DNA from: Marinifilum_A sediminis
Lineage (GTDB): Bacteria; Bacteroidota; Bacteroidia; Bacteroidales; Marinifilaceae
Reading direction: 5' to 3'
DNA length: 46,950 nucleotides
NCBI GenBank assembly: GCA_947496465.1
Contig: CANMCX010000023.1
Span: forward strand, 1 to 46,950
Shown piece after piece: positions 32,094 to 40,510 of the stretch. Position numbers and translations under genes: made by a program. How positions within the stretch are numbered: the first letter of the stretch is position 1; each line of letters starts with the position of its first letter. The notes below the pieces were generated by a model. The model ran no database searches. It worked only from the letters and a program-made list of their open reading frames with translations, and was not told where the DNA came from.

Positions 32094-33086
32094 TTCATCT
32101 TCTATATGCAGGTCGCCCCATTCCGAAGCAATTCTATTTAAAATTATCATTAAATCCTCGTAATGATCGGCCCGAAGCATATCAATACGGGTTTGTTTAA
32201 AATTGAAAAGACCTTTAAACATTCCTGCCATGTGTCTACGCATGTGTAGAATACCTCTGCGTTCATCTATCCAATCTATGGCAGCGTCAATTTGTTCTTT
32301 TAGCATTTCCACTTGTTGAGCAACTGTAGCAGGAGGTAACAATTCTCCAGTTTTCATGTAATGCTTCACATCTCTAAAGATCCAAGGTTTTCCAACAGCA
32401 GCACGTCCAATCATAATAGCATCAACACCATATTTATCGAAAGCCTCTTGTGCTTTAACAGGATTGGTAATATCACCATTTCCAATAATAGGAATGTGCA
32501 TTCTCGGATTGTTTTTTACCTCACCAATTAATGTCCAATCGGCTTCGCCTTTGTACATTTGGCAACGAGTTCTACCATGAATTGTTAGACCGGCAATTCC
32601 CACATCTTGCAATTGTTCTGCAAGCTCCACAATAATTTTTGAATCTGCATCCCAACCCAAACGAGTTTTTACGGTAACTGGGATATCAACAGCTTTAACC
32701 ACTTGTTCGGTGATTTTTAAAAGCTGTGGTACATTTCTTAGCATTCCCGATCCAGCGCCTTTACCTGCAACCTTCCGCACAGGACATCCAAAGTTCAAAT
32801 CAAGAAATTCGGGTTTTGCTTCTTCTACAATTTTAGCCGCTTCTACCATTGGATCTACCTCTTTGCCATAAATTTGAATAGCTACAGGTCTTTCCTCTTC
32901 AAGAATGGTAAGCTTTTTCATGGTTCTATTAACCGAACGTATTAATGCATCCGACGAGATAAACTCGGTATACATTAAATCGGCACCATATTTCTTGCAT
33001 AAAACACGAAATGGTGGATTGGTAACATCTTCCATCGGAGCCAATAAAACAGGCTTCTCTCCTAAATCCAAACTTCCTATCTTCAC
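32091..33086 (-). CDS. dusB: tRNA-dihydrouridine synthase (DusB-like)
   Basis: A 331-residue FMN enzyme reducing uridine to dihydrouridine in tRNA. Signatures are LLAPMEDVTNPPFR near the start, DLNFGCPVRKVAGKGAGSG (the Cys is the proton donor), TVKTRLGW and IHGRTR, then the GNGDITNP and IGRAAVGKPWIF FMN-phosphate site. The longest reading frame starts with GTG at 33110, but that codon lies within a -7 box (33110-33117), so I choose the next GTG, at 33086, giving MKIGSLDLGEKPV, the usual family start. Convergent with the paralogue pair. Confidence 0.93.
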   Translation of the reverse strand: MKIGSLDLGEKPVLLAPMEDVTNPPFRVLCKKYGADLMYTEFISSDALIRSVNRTMKKLTILEEERPVAIQIYGKEVDPMVEAAKIVEEAKPEFLDLNFGCPVRKVAGKGAGSGMLRNVPQLLKITEQVVKAVDIPVTVKTRLGWDADSKIIVELAEQLQDVGIAGLTIHGRTRCQMYKGEADWTLIGEVKNNPRMHIPIIGNGDITNPVKAQEAFDKYGVDAIMIGRAAVGKPWIFRDVKHYMKTGELLPPATVAQQVEMLKEQIDAAIDWIDERRGILHMRRHMAGMFKGLFNFKQTRIDMLRADHYEDLMIILNRIASEWGDLHIEDE

Positions 33087-33109
33087 TTGTATTCTTTTTA
33101 AATCAGGCA

Positions 33110-33117
33110 CAAAGATA
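33110..33117 (-). promoter_or_regulatory. -7 box of dusB
   Basis: CAAAGATA reads TATCTTTG on minus, an exact TAnnTTTG match; predicted transcription start near 33103, leaving about 17 bases before the GTG at 33086. Confidence 0.5.
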
Positions 33118-33169
33118 TAATAAAGTCTTAAGAGTCGAAAAGTCTACATTGCGATTGAGTACTTTCTGC

Positions 33170-33200
33170 TTTGACCTTTATACTTATTGTTTTATTTTTG
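33170..33200 (+). promoter_or_regulatory. promoter of the CPBP protease gene (-33/-7)
   Basis: TTTG (33170-33173), exactly 19 bases, then TATTTTTG (33193-33200). This is a perfect Bacteroidota consensus promoter. It places the start codon at ATG 33224 rather than TTG 33149. Confidence 0.75.
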
Positions 33201-33223
33201 TTTCTCACCTTAAAAAAAGTAAC

Positions 33224-34144
33224 ATGTTAAAAGGATCCTTGCGTCATTATTCACCATTTGCACAATTACTACTCAGTTTGATAATTGTATTGGGCTCATT
33301 TTTATTGACCATGTTTGCTGGTAGTATTTTAGCTTACCTTATTTATGGTGTAAATATCTTTACCGATACACAAGTTATAAATATTCATAGCGATACTGTT
33401 AATCTTTCTATTCTAAAGTTTTATCAGTCGGTATACTCTGCTGGAATGTTCATTATACCACCTTTTGTTCTTGCTTATTTAATTCATGATAATACAGTGG
33501 AATATCTGTACCTGAAAGAGAAGCCAAAGTTTTTGAATGCTTTCTTTGCCACAATTATTATTGTAGCTGCCTTACCTATGATTAATTTCCTGGCAGAGAT
33601 CAATTCTTACATGCAGTTGCCTGATTTTTTGGCTGGGGTAGAGAATTGGATGAAGGCTAGCGAAGAGCAGGCGAAGGTGGTTACCGAGAAATTTCTGGTC
33701 ATGAATTCAAGTTCTGACTTATGGGTAAATTTGCTTGTAATAGCTCTTATCCCTGCCATTGGTGAAGAATTACTGTTTAGAGGCGTTATACAGAGAATTT
33801 TCTCGAATATGACCAAGAATATTCATTGGGGAATAATAATCACGGCATTCTTGTTTGCTGCACTACACATGCAGTTTTACGGATTATTGCCACGTATGGC
33901 TATGGGAATTCTATTCGGATATTTATTGATATGGTCGAAAAACTTATGGGTACCAATTATTGCTCATCTAATGAATAATGGTCTGGCTGTTTTAGCTAAA
34001 TACTATGTAAGCAAAGGAAGTTTACCTAAAGAAGTAGAAACCGTTGGTGCCGAGGGTAATTTTCTAATTCCCGGAATTTTATCAATTATATTAGTCTTGT
34101 TTTTGATGCATACTTTCTACCGAATTGGTAAACGGCAGGCTTAA
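33224..34144 (+). CDS. CPBP family intramembrane glutamic endopeptidase
   Basis: A 306-residue polytopic membrane protein of the CAAX-protease/bacteriocin-processing (CPBP, Rce1-like) family. Catalytic motifs are GEELLFRG (Glu181, Glu182, Arg186), FAALHMQF (His215) and the later HLMNNG (His248), all present. Eight or so hydrophobic segments surround them. The upstream promoter at 33170-33200 is a perfect match. The substrate is unknown; relatives process prenylated proteins or give bacteriocin immunity. Its last 54 bases overlap the 3' end of the convergent gene at 34091-34870. Confidence 0.9.
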   Translation: MLKGSLRHYSPFAQLLLSLIIVLGSFLLTMFAGSILAYLIYGVNIFTDTQVINIHSDTVNLSILKFYQSVYSAGMFIIPPFVLAYLIHDNTVEYLYLKEKPKFLNAFFATIIIVAALPMINFLAEINSYMQLPDFLAGVENWMKASEEQAKVVTEKFLVMNSSSDLWVNLLVIALIPAIGEELLFRGVIQRIFSNMTKNIHWGIIITAFLFAALHMQFYGLLPRMAMGILFGYLLIWSKNLWVPIIAHLMNNGLAVLAKYYVSKGSLPKEVETVGAEGNFLIPGILSIILVLFLMHTFYRIGKRQA

Positions 34145-34870
34145 TGTATCTTGCTCTGCTTTTTTAAGCTGTTCTAATTTTTCTCGTTCACCTTTTCGCC
34201 AAACGTAAACAATACCATAGTCTGTGCATTTTTCTCGTTTGATTTCATCCGAAAATTCATCAAATTTTTTCTCTACTTCGTTCCAAAGTTCTAGGATTAA
34301 TTTATCCGCATCAGTTCGATATTCGGCTACTTTTTCAGAGAAACGATGGGTATTATTCTGAAGTGTTTTTTGATAATTGTAAGCTTGTTTAAAATTCTCA
34401 CAGTTCACACGAACCAAAGCGATAGATGGGCTGTAAATTGGATTTCCTCCATTACGGGTTCTTTCCTGTTCGCCTTTTATTAATTTGTCGCCCCATTCAA
34501 TTAACTTAGTATCTTGTAGTAGGGATGGTGTTGCTTTAGAGTTTTTCTTTATTCCATAAAATTCTCTTACCTCAGGTTTTAATTCTCCTCGAATAATACA
34601 AAAATTCAATACCTGAATAAAGTGAGAAACATACAATCTAGCTTTTCTTAACTTCTCGTTGTACTTCTTACTTCTGCTCGATTGCTGACTCAAAGCCTGA
34701 CGATGATTCCGAATTGCTAATTCATAGTGAGGCAAAAAGGTTTCTATTCTCTGGTATAAAGAATAGGAATAAGCCAAATCGAATCGATTGACTCTCATGC
34801 TAATACTTAATGCTGCATTTAAAGCACGAACTCGTGCTGTATCGGTATTTGGTAATCGGCGGTAAGGCAT
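34091..34870 (-). CDS. conserved Bacteroidota protein of unknown function
   Basis: A 259-residue soluble, basic, predominantly helical protein beginning MPYRRLPNTDTARVRAL, an opening I associate with a conserved hypothetical family of this phylum. Residues about 35-105 and 150-240 read as long amphipathic helices with a coiled-coil tendency. No catalytic motif or membrane segment. The 3' end overlaps the convergent protease gene by 54 bases, so no terminator separates them. Function unknown. Confidence 0.65.
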   Translation of the reverse strand: MPYRRLPNTDTARVRALNAALSISMRVNRFDLAYSYSLYQRIETFLPHYELAIRNHRQALSQQSSRSKKYNEKLRKARLYVSHFIQVLNFCIIRGELKPEVREFYGIKKNSKATPSLLQDTKLIEWGDKLIKGEQERTRNGGNPIYSPSIALVRVNCENFKQAYNYQKTLQNNTHRFSEKVAEYRTDADKLILELWNEVEKKFDEFSDEIKREKCTDYGIVYVWRKGEREKLEQLKKAEQDTLSLPFTNSVESMHQKQD

Positions 34871-35082
34871 TTATAATGGGGTTTAGCAAAAATTGGTATA
34901 GTGTATTGCGAATATACAAAAAATATGCTTTCGTATTTTACCGTTCGCACAAGAAATGAATATATAAGATTGATTTGGTAGGTGATATATTTCTTGCGAT
35001 ACTATATTGTATAGTCGATATTTAAGCTAGTAATGAATATTTTAAAATTATTTTCAATGAGGAATTGTACTAATATAAGAAT

Positions 35083-35109
35083 AGGCTGATTTTTCGCTAA
35101 AATCAGCCT
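35083..35109 (-). terminator. terminator of the orphan plug gene
   Basis: AGGCTGATTTTT-cgct-AAAATCAGCCT is a near-perfect inverted repeat 11 bases after the stop codon at 35120. Confidence 0.7.
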
Positions 35110-35119
35110 AGTAAAAACA

Positions 35120-35806
35120 TCATTTATTCTTTAATTTACCTGAATGCGTGGTAATGTAAATTATGCCATTACCTCCTCTTACTCCATATTTAGATACATC
35201 GCCACCTTTGTCAACTCTTATATTTTTAATATCATTTGTTGATAGTGTCTTCAACATTGAAAAATCAGATGCCATACCATCGATATCAATCAGAGCCGCA
35301 CTCGATGCGTATAGTGAAGAATGACCTCTAATTATGAATTCGCCGTCTATATATCGTACACTGGGAAATTCTGCTTGAATAATAGCTAATACAGAACTAT
35401 ACTTTGAATAATCCTTTAGGTTTGATTTTTTTTTCGCCAATGTTTTAAAGGATTTAATTAAACCAATATGACCATTTTTAATGGCTAATTCTTCTGCATT
35501 TTTTGATGGAATAAGTTTTAAGCTTACAATTAGAGGATGATTGATTTTACGAACTTTGATTCTTCTATTTACAAAACCACTTGCGCTAATTATCAGCTTG
35601 TCTTTCATTTCTGAAGAGCAAATAAACTCTCCTTTTTTATTTGTATATACTATTTCATTACTATTATGGTTCATTACTTTTGCATTAACAATAGGTATGC
35701 TATCAAAAGCAAGGACAGTACCTTTTACTTGTATTTTTTGAGCCGAAACAAATTGACAACTAAATATAGTAATCAATAGAAATGGTAGAAAATTTTTTTT
35801 TTTCAT
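35120..35806 (-). CDS. orphan TonB-receptor plug protein (CarboxypepD_reg + plug)
   Basis: A 228-residue secreted protein: signal peptide (residues 1-22), a carboxypeptidase-regulatory-like beta-sandwich (about 25-95, KIQVKGTVLAFDSIPIVNAKV ... GEFICS), and a TonB-dependent receptor plug domain (about 130-225, IDGEFIIRG, ALIDIDGM, IKNIRVDKGGDVSKYGVRGGNGIIYITT). The 22-strand barrel of a receptor is absent, and the ORF ends cleanly with a terminator, so it is a complete stand-alone plug protein, not a truncation by the window. It is transcribed away from the TonB-C-domain gene at 36090. Such orphan plugs exist in this phylum; their role is unclear. Confidence 0.75.
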   Translation of the reverse strand: MKKKNFLPFLLITIFSCQFVSAQKIQVKGTVLAFDSIPIVNAKVMNHNSNEIVYTNKKGEFICSSEMKDKLIISASGFVNRRIKVRKINHPLIVSLKLIPSKNAEELAIKNGHIGLIKSFKTLAKKKSNLKDYSKYSSVLAIIQAEFPSVRYIDGEFIIRGHSSLYASSAALIDIDGMASDFSMLKTLSTNDIKNIRVDKGGDVSKYGVRGGNGIIYITTHSGKLKNK

Positions 35807-36062
35807 GAATGGGTTTTTTAATGGGTTAATAATCTTTAATATATGAATTTGTAAATTACAAAATATTTATATTAATACAATATTTAAAACAAACATTATG
35901 CCAAGTAGCTATACGGATGTATTGTTGAAAAAATCAATTTGTATATTAACGCATAAGATAAACATTGAAAATAAAATTAATCTAACACCTTAATAAGATT
36001 TTATTAAGAAATAACAATTCTTTCTAGTTTCACCTATTATAAGATAAGTATAAATAATATGA

Positions 36063-36070
36063 TACATTTG
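36063..36070 (+). promoter_or_regulatory. candidate -7 box of the TonB-C gene
   Basis: TACATTTG fits TAnnTTTG and ends 19 bases before ATG 36090; it favours that codon over ATG 36081, which would leave almost no leader. No -33 is evident. Confidence 0.45.
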
Positions 36071-36089
36071 CATTTTTTTAATGTGGATT

Positions 36090-36896
36090 ATGAAACGTAC
36101 TTTACTGCTATTTTCATCAATATTATTGGTCACTTTTACTTATGCCCAAAGAGACACCATTGTTTACTACAAAAAACATGTGCCTCAAGTAACAAGTGTA
36201 GATGCTGATTACCAAGTGGTAATTCAGCAGAAAACTGACAAATCATCAATCATGATGAAATGCTCTTTTGAAGAAGGAAAATGGAAGGTGGAAAACACGG
36301 AGTTTATCAAATTGAAAAAAGATAATACTTATTTCATATCGGATGGAAATAAGAAGTACAAAAGGAAGTTTAAAGTAATCCCTGGTGGTTATCGGGTCGA
36401 GGATTACAATCACAAAGGACAGTTGAAAGCCAAAGGAATAAGTACAACACTATTTCCATTAACCTGTCATGGTCAGTGGCTGGATTATACGGAAGGATTC
36501 GTTACCGGAGTAAGTACTTATAAAAATGGAGTAATGACCTGCTCATACATTACCAATAATAAAAAAGAACTTCTGCCTACAAATACCTATGCTAATGTTG
36601 ATGAATTGGCGGAGTATATTGGTGGTGATGAACAATTTGATATAGACTTGAGTAAAAATATCACTTATCCGGTAATTTGTCAGGAAAATGGAATAACAGG
36701 TAAGGTATTTGTACTGTTTGCAATATCTGAATCAGGTGAACCCTGCGAATTTCAAATGTTAGAGGGTAATGATATTTATTTGTATCAAGCTGCGGTACAG
36801 GCACTAGCTAGCTGTAAAAAGTGGAAACCTGCTCAAAAGAATGGTATGTCGGTAAAGGTTTATACTGTTGTTCCAATCAATTTTGATTTAAGGTAG
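36090..36896 (+). CDS. secreted protein with TonB C-terminal domain
   Basis: A 268-residue protein; signal peptide about 1-20 (ending TYAQ), a middle domain with beta-hairpin repeats resembling MORN-type or toxin-antitoxin-immunity beta repeats (GQLKAKGISTTLFPLTCHGQWLDYTEGFVTGVSTYKNG, key features G and Y spacing), and a TonB_C domain (about 180-268: ITYPVICQENGITGKVFVLFAISESGEP ... CKKWKPAQKNGMSVKVYTVVPINF). Classical TonB has an N-terminal membrane anchor and a Pro-rich linker; both are missing, so it is probably not an energy transducer in the usual sense. The nearby orphan plug gene is divergent. Confidence 0.75.
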   Translation: MKRTLLLFSSILLVTFTYAQRDTIVYYKKHVPQVTSVDADYQVVIQQKTDKSSIMMKCSFEEGKWKVENTEFIKLKKDNTYFISDGNKKYKRKFKVIPGGYRVEDYNHKGQLKAKGISTTLFPLTCHGQWLDYTEGFVTGVSTYKNGVMTCSYITNNKKELLPTNTYANVDELAEYIGGDEQFDIDLSKNITYPVICQENGITGKVFVLFAISESGEPCEFQMLEGNDIYLYQAAVQALASCKKWKPAQKNGMSVKVYTVVPINFDLR

Positions 36897-36916
36897 ATTC
36901 AATAGAAATATATTTA

Positions 36917-36952
36917 TGAAAGTGGTCGCCAATTGGTGACCACTTTTTTTTG
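36917..36952 (+). terminator. terminator of the TonB-C gene
   Basis: AAAGTGGTCGCCAATTGGTGACCACTTT followed by TTTTT. Confidence 0.8.
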
Positions 36953-37640
36953 ATAGTAGCATTTAAATAGAATGTCCACCTCTTTTTTTTTTAGGTTAAA
37001 ATTCTCAAAAAGGGATACTTCAGTAATTAAGGCAATAATATAAATGCTTTCTGTTATTTAGAATAAAAATAAATAACTTGATAAAAGCTGGTTTTATTCT
37101 AACTAGAATTATGTATTAAATTAAAATTGGATAAATGAAATGCATCCAATAAAGTATAAATGCTACAAAATAAATTATACCAACATTCTTACTGATTTGT
37201 CAATCCCAGTGGTATTCGTAATATCAGAATTATTTAAATGATTTAAAAGATCAGATTAAAGCACTTAAAAAAACGATTAAGAAAATAATATCACAAATGA
37301 GGATATTGCCATAATATAAAGGTTAAGCATTAGTGTATCATTACTAAATAGAACAATAAAAATCATAAAAAAATTTTAGAGTGTAATGTTTTTGTTTTAA
37401 ATTCATATATAATATGACTCAGATAATCAGAATTATGTAGGGTTGAGGTTTATTACTTAAATGAAAAAGCATAAAGGAGCGAAGGATTTTTAAGTGAATA
37501 ATGGGTTAAAATGAATAACGATCATAGACTACTCATGATATAATTTTTTTAAACACTTAAAATTTTACTTATGGATGCATTTCTTTCTTTTATTGGATTA
37601 TGGCATGTTGGTAAGACAGCTAATCAATTAATACGGCATT
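36953..37640. other. AT-rich region before the collar locus
   Basis: About 690 bases without a convincing gene. Only a 23-codon ORF (ATG 37571 to TGA 37642) is seen, of no recognisable family. Many short A/T runs; no clear hairpin and no well-formed TAnnTTTG promoter. It probably carries the promoter and leader of the collar locus. Confidence 0.5.
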
Positions 37641-37901
37641 GATGGAGAAAATCGGACTTCTGCAGGAAATTATTTGGGTTTTTCCGGAGGTGATATTTAT
37701 CAAGACTCAGCTTCAGCAGGGAGTACATTAAATAGTGGTGCTATTACTGTCGATTCTTCAGAATTACAAGTTGCTATGGGAGATGTTACGGTACAAATAG
37801 ACGATACTGGCGAAGGATCTCGATTTCCTATTATTCAACCATTTTTATGTGTTAACTGGATAATATGCATTGATGTACTTTACCCTCAAAGAGACAACTA
37901 A
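37640..37901 (+). pseudogene. C-terminal fragment of a tail-collar gene
   Basis: From 37640 the reading frame encodes 86 residues (DGENRTSAGNYLGFSGGDIYQDSAS ... LYPQRDN) colinear with the C-terminal part of the collar proteins, closest by eye to the gene at 39818-40441 (shared GNYLGFSGGDIYQDSAS). The N-terminal Phage_Collar domain is missing, and the sequence before 37640 is unrelated. It ends at a normal TAA. It is either the residue of a deleted fourth collar gene or a recombination donor for the intact copies. Confidence 0.75.
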
Positions 37902-37921
37902 GCACTAATAAAACAAGAACT

Positions 37922-37939
37922 GAGAGGAGCTTCCCCCTC
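37922..37939 (+). other. intergenic hairpin 1 of collar locus
   Basis: GAGAGGAGCTTCCCCCTC forms a short GC-rich hairpin after the collar fragment. Its GAGGAGCTTC core recurs in the hairpin at 38631-38662. Confidence 0.5.
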
Positions 37940-37988
37940 TTTAGACATTATTATTATTTGTAAGAATGATTAATTAAAAAGAGAAATT

Positions 37989-38612
37989 ATGGATGGAACT
38001 TTAGCAGAAATTAGAGGGTTCGCAGGAGCGTTTAATCCTAAAAACTGGGTCTTTTGTCAGGGACAATTAATGTCAATTAATAATAATCAAGCCTTATTTG
38101 CGCTAATAGGCAATTTTTATGGTGGTGATGGTCGCACTACTTTTGGTATTCCCGATTTGCGTGGAAGAGTACCGGTAGGATCTGGCAGAGGACCAGGATT
38201 ATATCCTTACCAACTAGCTCAAATGGGAGGTTACCAGCAGATAGCTCTGACAGTAAACGAAATGCCGCAACATAGTCATGCTGCTGCTGCTACTGTTGGA
38301 GCAAGTGTTGTGGGAGGTACAGTAACAGCCACAATGAATGTTAATAACTCCGATGGAGAAAATAGAGCACCAGCTGGAAATTACCTGGGGGTATCTGGAG
38401 GCGATATTTATCAAGATGCACCTTCAGCAGGAAGTACACTAAATAGTGGTGCTATTACTGTTGACACTTCTGGACTACAGGTAGCTGTGGGAGATGTTAC
38501 TGTACAAGTTGGTAATACTGGCAAAGGACAGCCATTCCCTGTTATTCAACCTTATTTGTGCATACAGTGGATAATGTGTGTTGATGGACTTTTCCCTCAA
38601 AGAGATAACTAA
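37989..38612 (+). CDS. phage tail collar (MdpB-like) protein 1
   Basis: A 207-residue protein without signal peptide. Residues about 6-62 form a Phage_Collar (PF07484-like) domain: EIRGFAGAFNPKNW, CQGQ, ALIGNFYGGDGRTTFGIPDLRGRVPVGSG. The C-terminal part (about 115-207) is a second conserved region, NNSDGE-R-PAGNYLG-SGGDIYQD ending LCIQWIMCVDGLFPQR, with two conserved cysteines. MdpB-like collar proteins occur outside phages in Bacteroidota, function unknown. It is the first intact gene of a co-directional locus with two paralogues, a methyltransferase and a giant Calx-beta protein. Start ATG at 37989 has AGAGAAATT upstream. Confidence 0.88.
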   Translation: MDGTLAEIRGFAGAFNPKNWVFCQGQLMSINNNQALFALIGNFYGGDGRTTFGIPDLRGRVPVGSGRGPGLYPYQLAQMGGYQQIALTVNEMPQHSHAAAATVGASVVGGTVTATMNVNNSDGENRAPAGNYLGVSGGDIYQDAPSAGSTLNSGAITVDTSGLQVAVGDVTVQVGNTGKGQPFPVIQPYLCIQWIMCVDGLFPQRDN

Positions 38613-38630
38613 GCAAGATTCAAAAAATTT

Positions 38631-38662
38631 AAACCTGGGAGGAGCTTCTTCTTTTCAGGTTT
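38631..38662 (+). other. intergenic hairpin 2 of collar locus
   Basis: AAACCTG (38631-38637) and CAGGTTT (38656-38662) pair around a loop containing GGAGGAGCTTC, the same core as at 37922-37939. It may act as an internal terminator or processing element between collar 1 and the methyltransferase. Confidence 0.55.
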
Positions 38663-38783
38663 TACTGTTTGTAAAATTTAATTGTTACTAACAGTAATAA
38701 AATTAGAAATAGATATTTAGCATAAATCAGAAGAGGTATAGGAAAATTTTACTCCCAAAAAACTGAATCTATCACATAAAAAA

Positions 38784-39770
38784 ATGGCAGAACTTTCAAT
38801 TAATAGAGAATTACGGTACGCAACAGAATTAATTCTCAATTGTAAAAAAGAATATGGATTGATGAAGAATGCTGTTGACAGAATGTATCAAGTATTCCTA
38901 AAATTTACCGATGTAGACATCTCCGATCAGAATACTCCGGATATTGAACTTGCATCTGGCATTGCTCTTGCTCCTGCACCAGCAGCACATTGCCTACTGG
39001 AGATGACACGTACTGCCATATTTCTACGCGGTATAAATCAAGCGATTCAAGAAAAGTTACAGCAAAAACAAAACTTACAAATATTGTATGCAGGCTGTGG
39101 TCCATACGCTACTTTAATTACGCCTTTACTTACCCTTTATTCTTCAAATGAATTAAGGGTTGACATTATTGACATTAATGAGGTTTCGTTGAACTCAGCA
39201 AAGGCGGTGATTAGTGGTTTGGGAATGGACGATTACATTGGTGATTACCTCCTTGAAGATGCTACTGAAATGAAACTCACCAAGGATTATGACATTGTAA
39301 TTTCGGAGACTATGCAAGCCACACTTAAAAATGAACCACAGATGGCGATAATGCAAAATATGGCACAACAAATAAATTCGCAATGTGTGTTTATTCCTCA
39401 AGAAATAATTGTGGATGCCAAGCTAAATTCTGGTGGAAGACGTAATACCGAGACTCTAGTTTTGGAAAATGAAAAAAGAATTGAATTGGGAGAGATATTG
39501 AAAGTAAACATCAGTAATGTGTTAGATCCCTTTGAGATTAAGAAAGTCAATCTTGAAACTATTTCTGGCGAAAATCAATGGGAGCTTAAGTTGTACACAA
39601 CAATAAAAGTATTTAAAAACCATAAACTCACTGAGGGAAATTGTTCATTGAATTTGCCGAAAAAAATTAAGGATTTTAATCTTGAATCAGTTGATGAAAT
39701 AGATTTTTGGTACGATCAGAGCATTCCCGTAAAAATTAAACACCGATTTAAAGCCTTTTCAAATAACTGA
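38784..39770 (+). CDS. SAM methyltransferase with PRMT-like double-E loop
   Basis: A 328-residue cytoplasmic protein. After about 95 helical residues comes a class I SAM fold: motif I LYAGCGPYATL (about 101-111), post-I acid DIIDINE (127-133), DATEMKL, then DIVISETMQATLKNEPQ with Ser174-Glu175 and Glu184. The spacing S-E-x-M-x3-L-x2-E equals the double-glutamate loop of protein arginine methyltransferases (SEWMGYxLLxE). The following QCVFIPQEIIVDAKL matches the PRMT strand after that loop. The C-terminal 120 residues are beta-rich. Substrate unknown; co-directional with collar genes on both sides, making collar proteins candidate substrates. PRMT-like activity is inferred from spacing only. 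Confidence 0.75.
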   Translation: MAELSINRELRYATELILNCKKEYGLMKNAVDRMYQVFLKFTDVDISDQNTPDIELASGIALAPAPAAHCLLEMTRTAIFLRGINQAIQEKLQQKQNLQILYAGCGPYATLITPLLTLYSSNELRVDIIDINEVSLNSAKAVISGLGMDDYIGDYLLEDATEMKLTKDYDIVISETMQATLKNEPQMAIMQNMAQQINSQCVFIPQEIIVDAKLNSGGRRNTETLVLENEKRIELGEILKVNISNVLDPFEIKKVNLETISGENQWELKLYTTIKVFKNHKLTEGNCSLNLPKKIKDFNLESVDEIDFWYDQSIPVKIKHRFKAFSNN

Positions 39771-39817
39771 CTAAAACAATAATTTACTTTTTACAAACTC
39801 AATTTAAATTTGAAATA

Positions 39818-40441
39818 ATGGAAGGAACATTAGCCGAAATCAGAGGTTTCGCAGGAAATTTTAGCCCTAGAAACTGGGCTTATTGTTATGGACAGATAGT
39901 GTCAATAGCTCAAAATACTTCGCTTTACTCACTATTGGGAACAACTTTCGGGGGTGATGGTCGTACTACTTTTGGAATTCCTGATTTACGAGGTCGGGTG
40001 CCTATTGGACAAGGGCAAGCACCAGGAATGCAAGAATATTACTTAGGACAGTTTGGAGGACAGGAGTTGATTAGGTTAACTCACGCACAATTGCCAGCAC
40101 ATAATCATGCAGCTGTTGCTTCGATTGGTTCCGCTACTATTAGCGGTGAGGTAGTAGCAACGATGAATGTTAATAATAGCGATGGAGAAAATCGGACTCC
40201 TGAAGGGAATTATTTGGGTTTTTCCGGAGGTGATATTTATCAAGACTCAGCTTCAACAGGAAGTACATTAAATAGTGCTGCCATTACAGTCGATTCTTCA
40301 GGATTACAAGTTGCTGTGGGAGATGTTACAGTACAAGTAGATAATACTGGGGATGGAGGTCAATTTCCTATTATTCAGCCATTTTTATGTATTAATTGGA
40401 TAATATGTATTGATGGACTTTATCCTCAAAGAGATAACTAA
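39818..40441 (+). CDS. phage tail collar (MdpB-like) protein 2
   Basis: A 207-residue collar paralogue, 47 bases after the methyltransferase gene. The N-terminal Phage_Collar domain (EIRGFAGNFSPRNW, CYGQ, TTFGGDGRTTFGIPDLRGRVPIG) and the C-terminal GGDIYQD and WIICIDGLYPQR blocks are intact. The middle is the variable part (EYYLGQFGGQELIRLTHAQLPAHNHAA). Its C-terminal third is nearly identical in DNA to the pseudogene fragment at 37640-37901. No signal peptide, so export, if any, would need an unusual route. Confidence 0.88.
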   Translation: MEGTLAEIRGFAGNFSPRNWAYCYGQIVSIAQNTSLYSLLGTTFGGDGRTTFGIPDLRGRVPIGQGQAPGMQEYYLGQFGGQELIRLTHAQLPAHNHAAVASIGSATISGEVVATMNVNNSDGENRTPEGNYLGFSGGDIYQDSASTGSTLNSAAITVDSSGLQVAVGDVTVQVDNTGDGGQFPIIQPFLCINWIICIDGLYPQRDN

Positions 40442-40510
40442 GAGTTAAGAATAAGATTCATATTTTATTATTTGTAACAATCAATTATTAACAACAAAAA
40501 AAGAAAAGTT

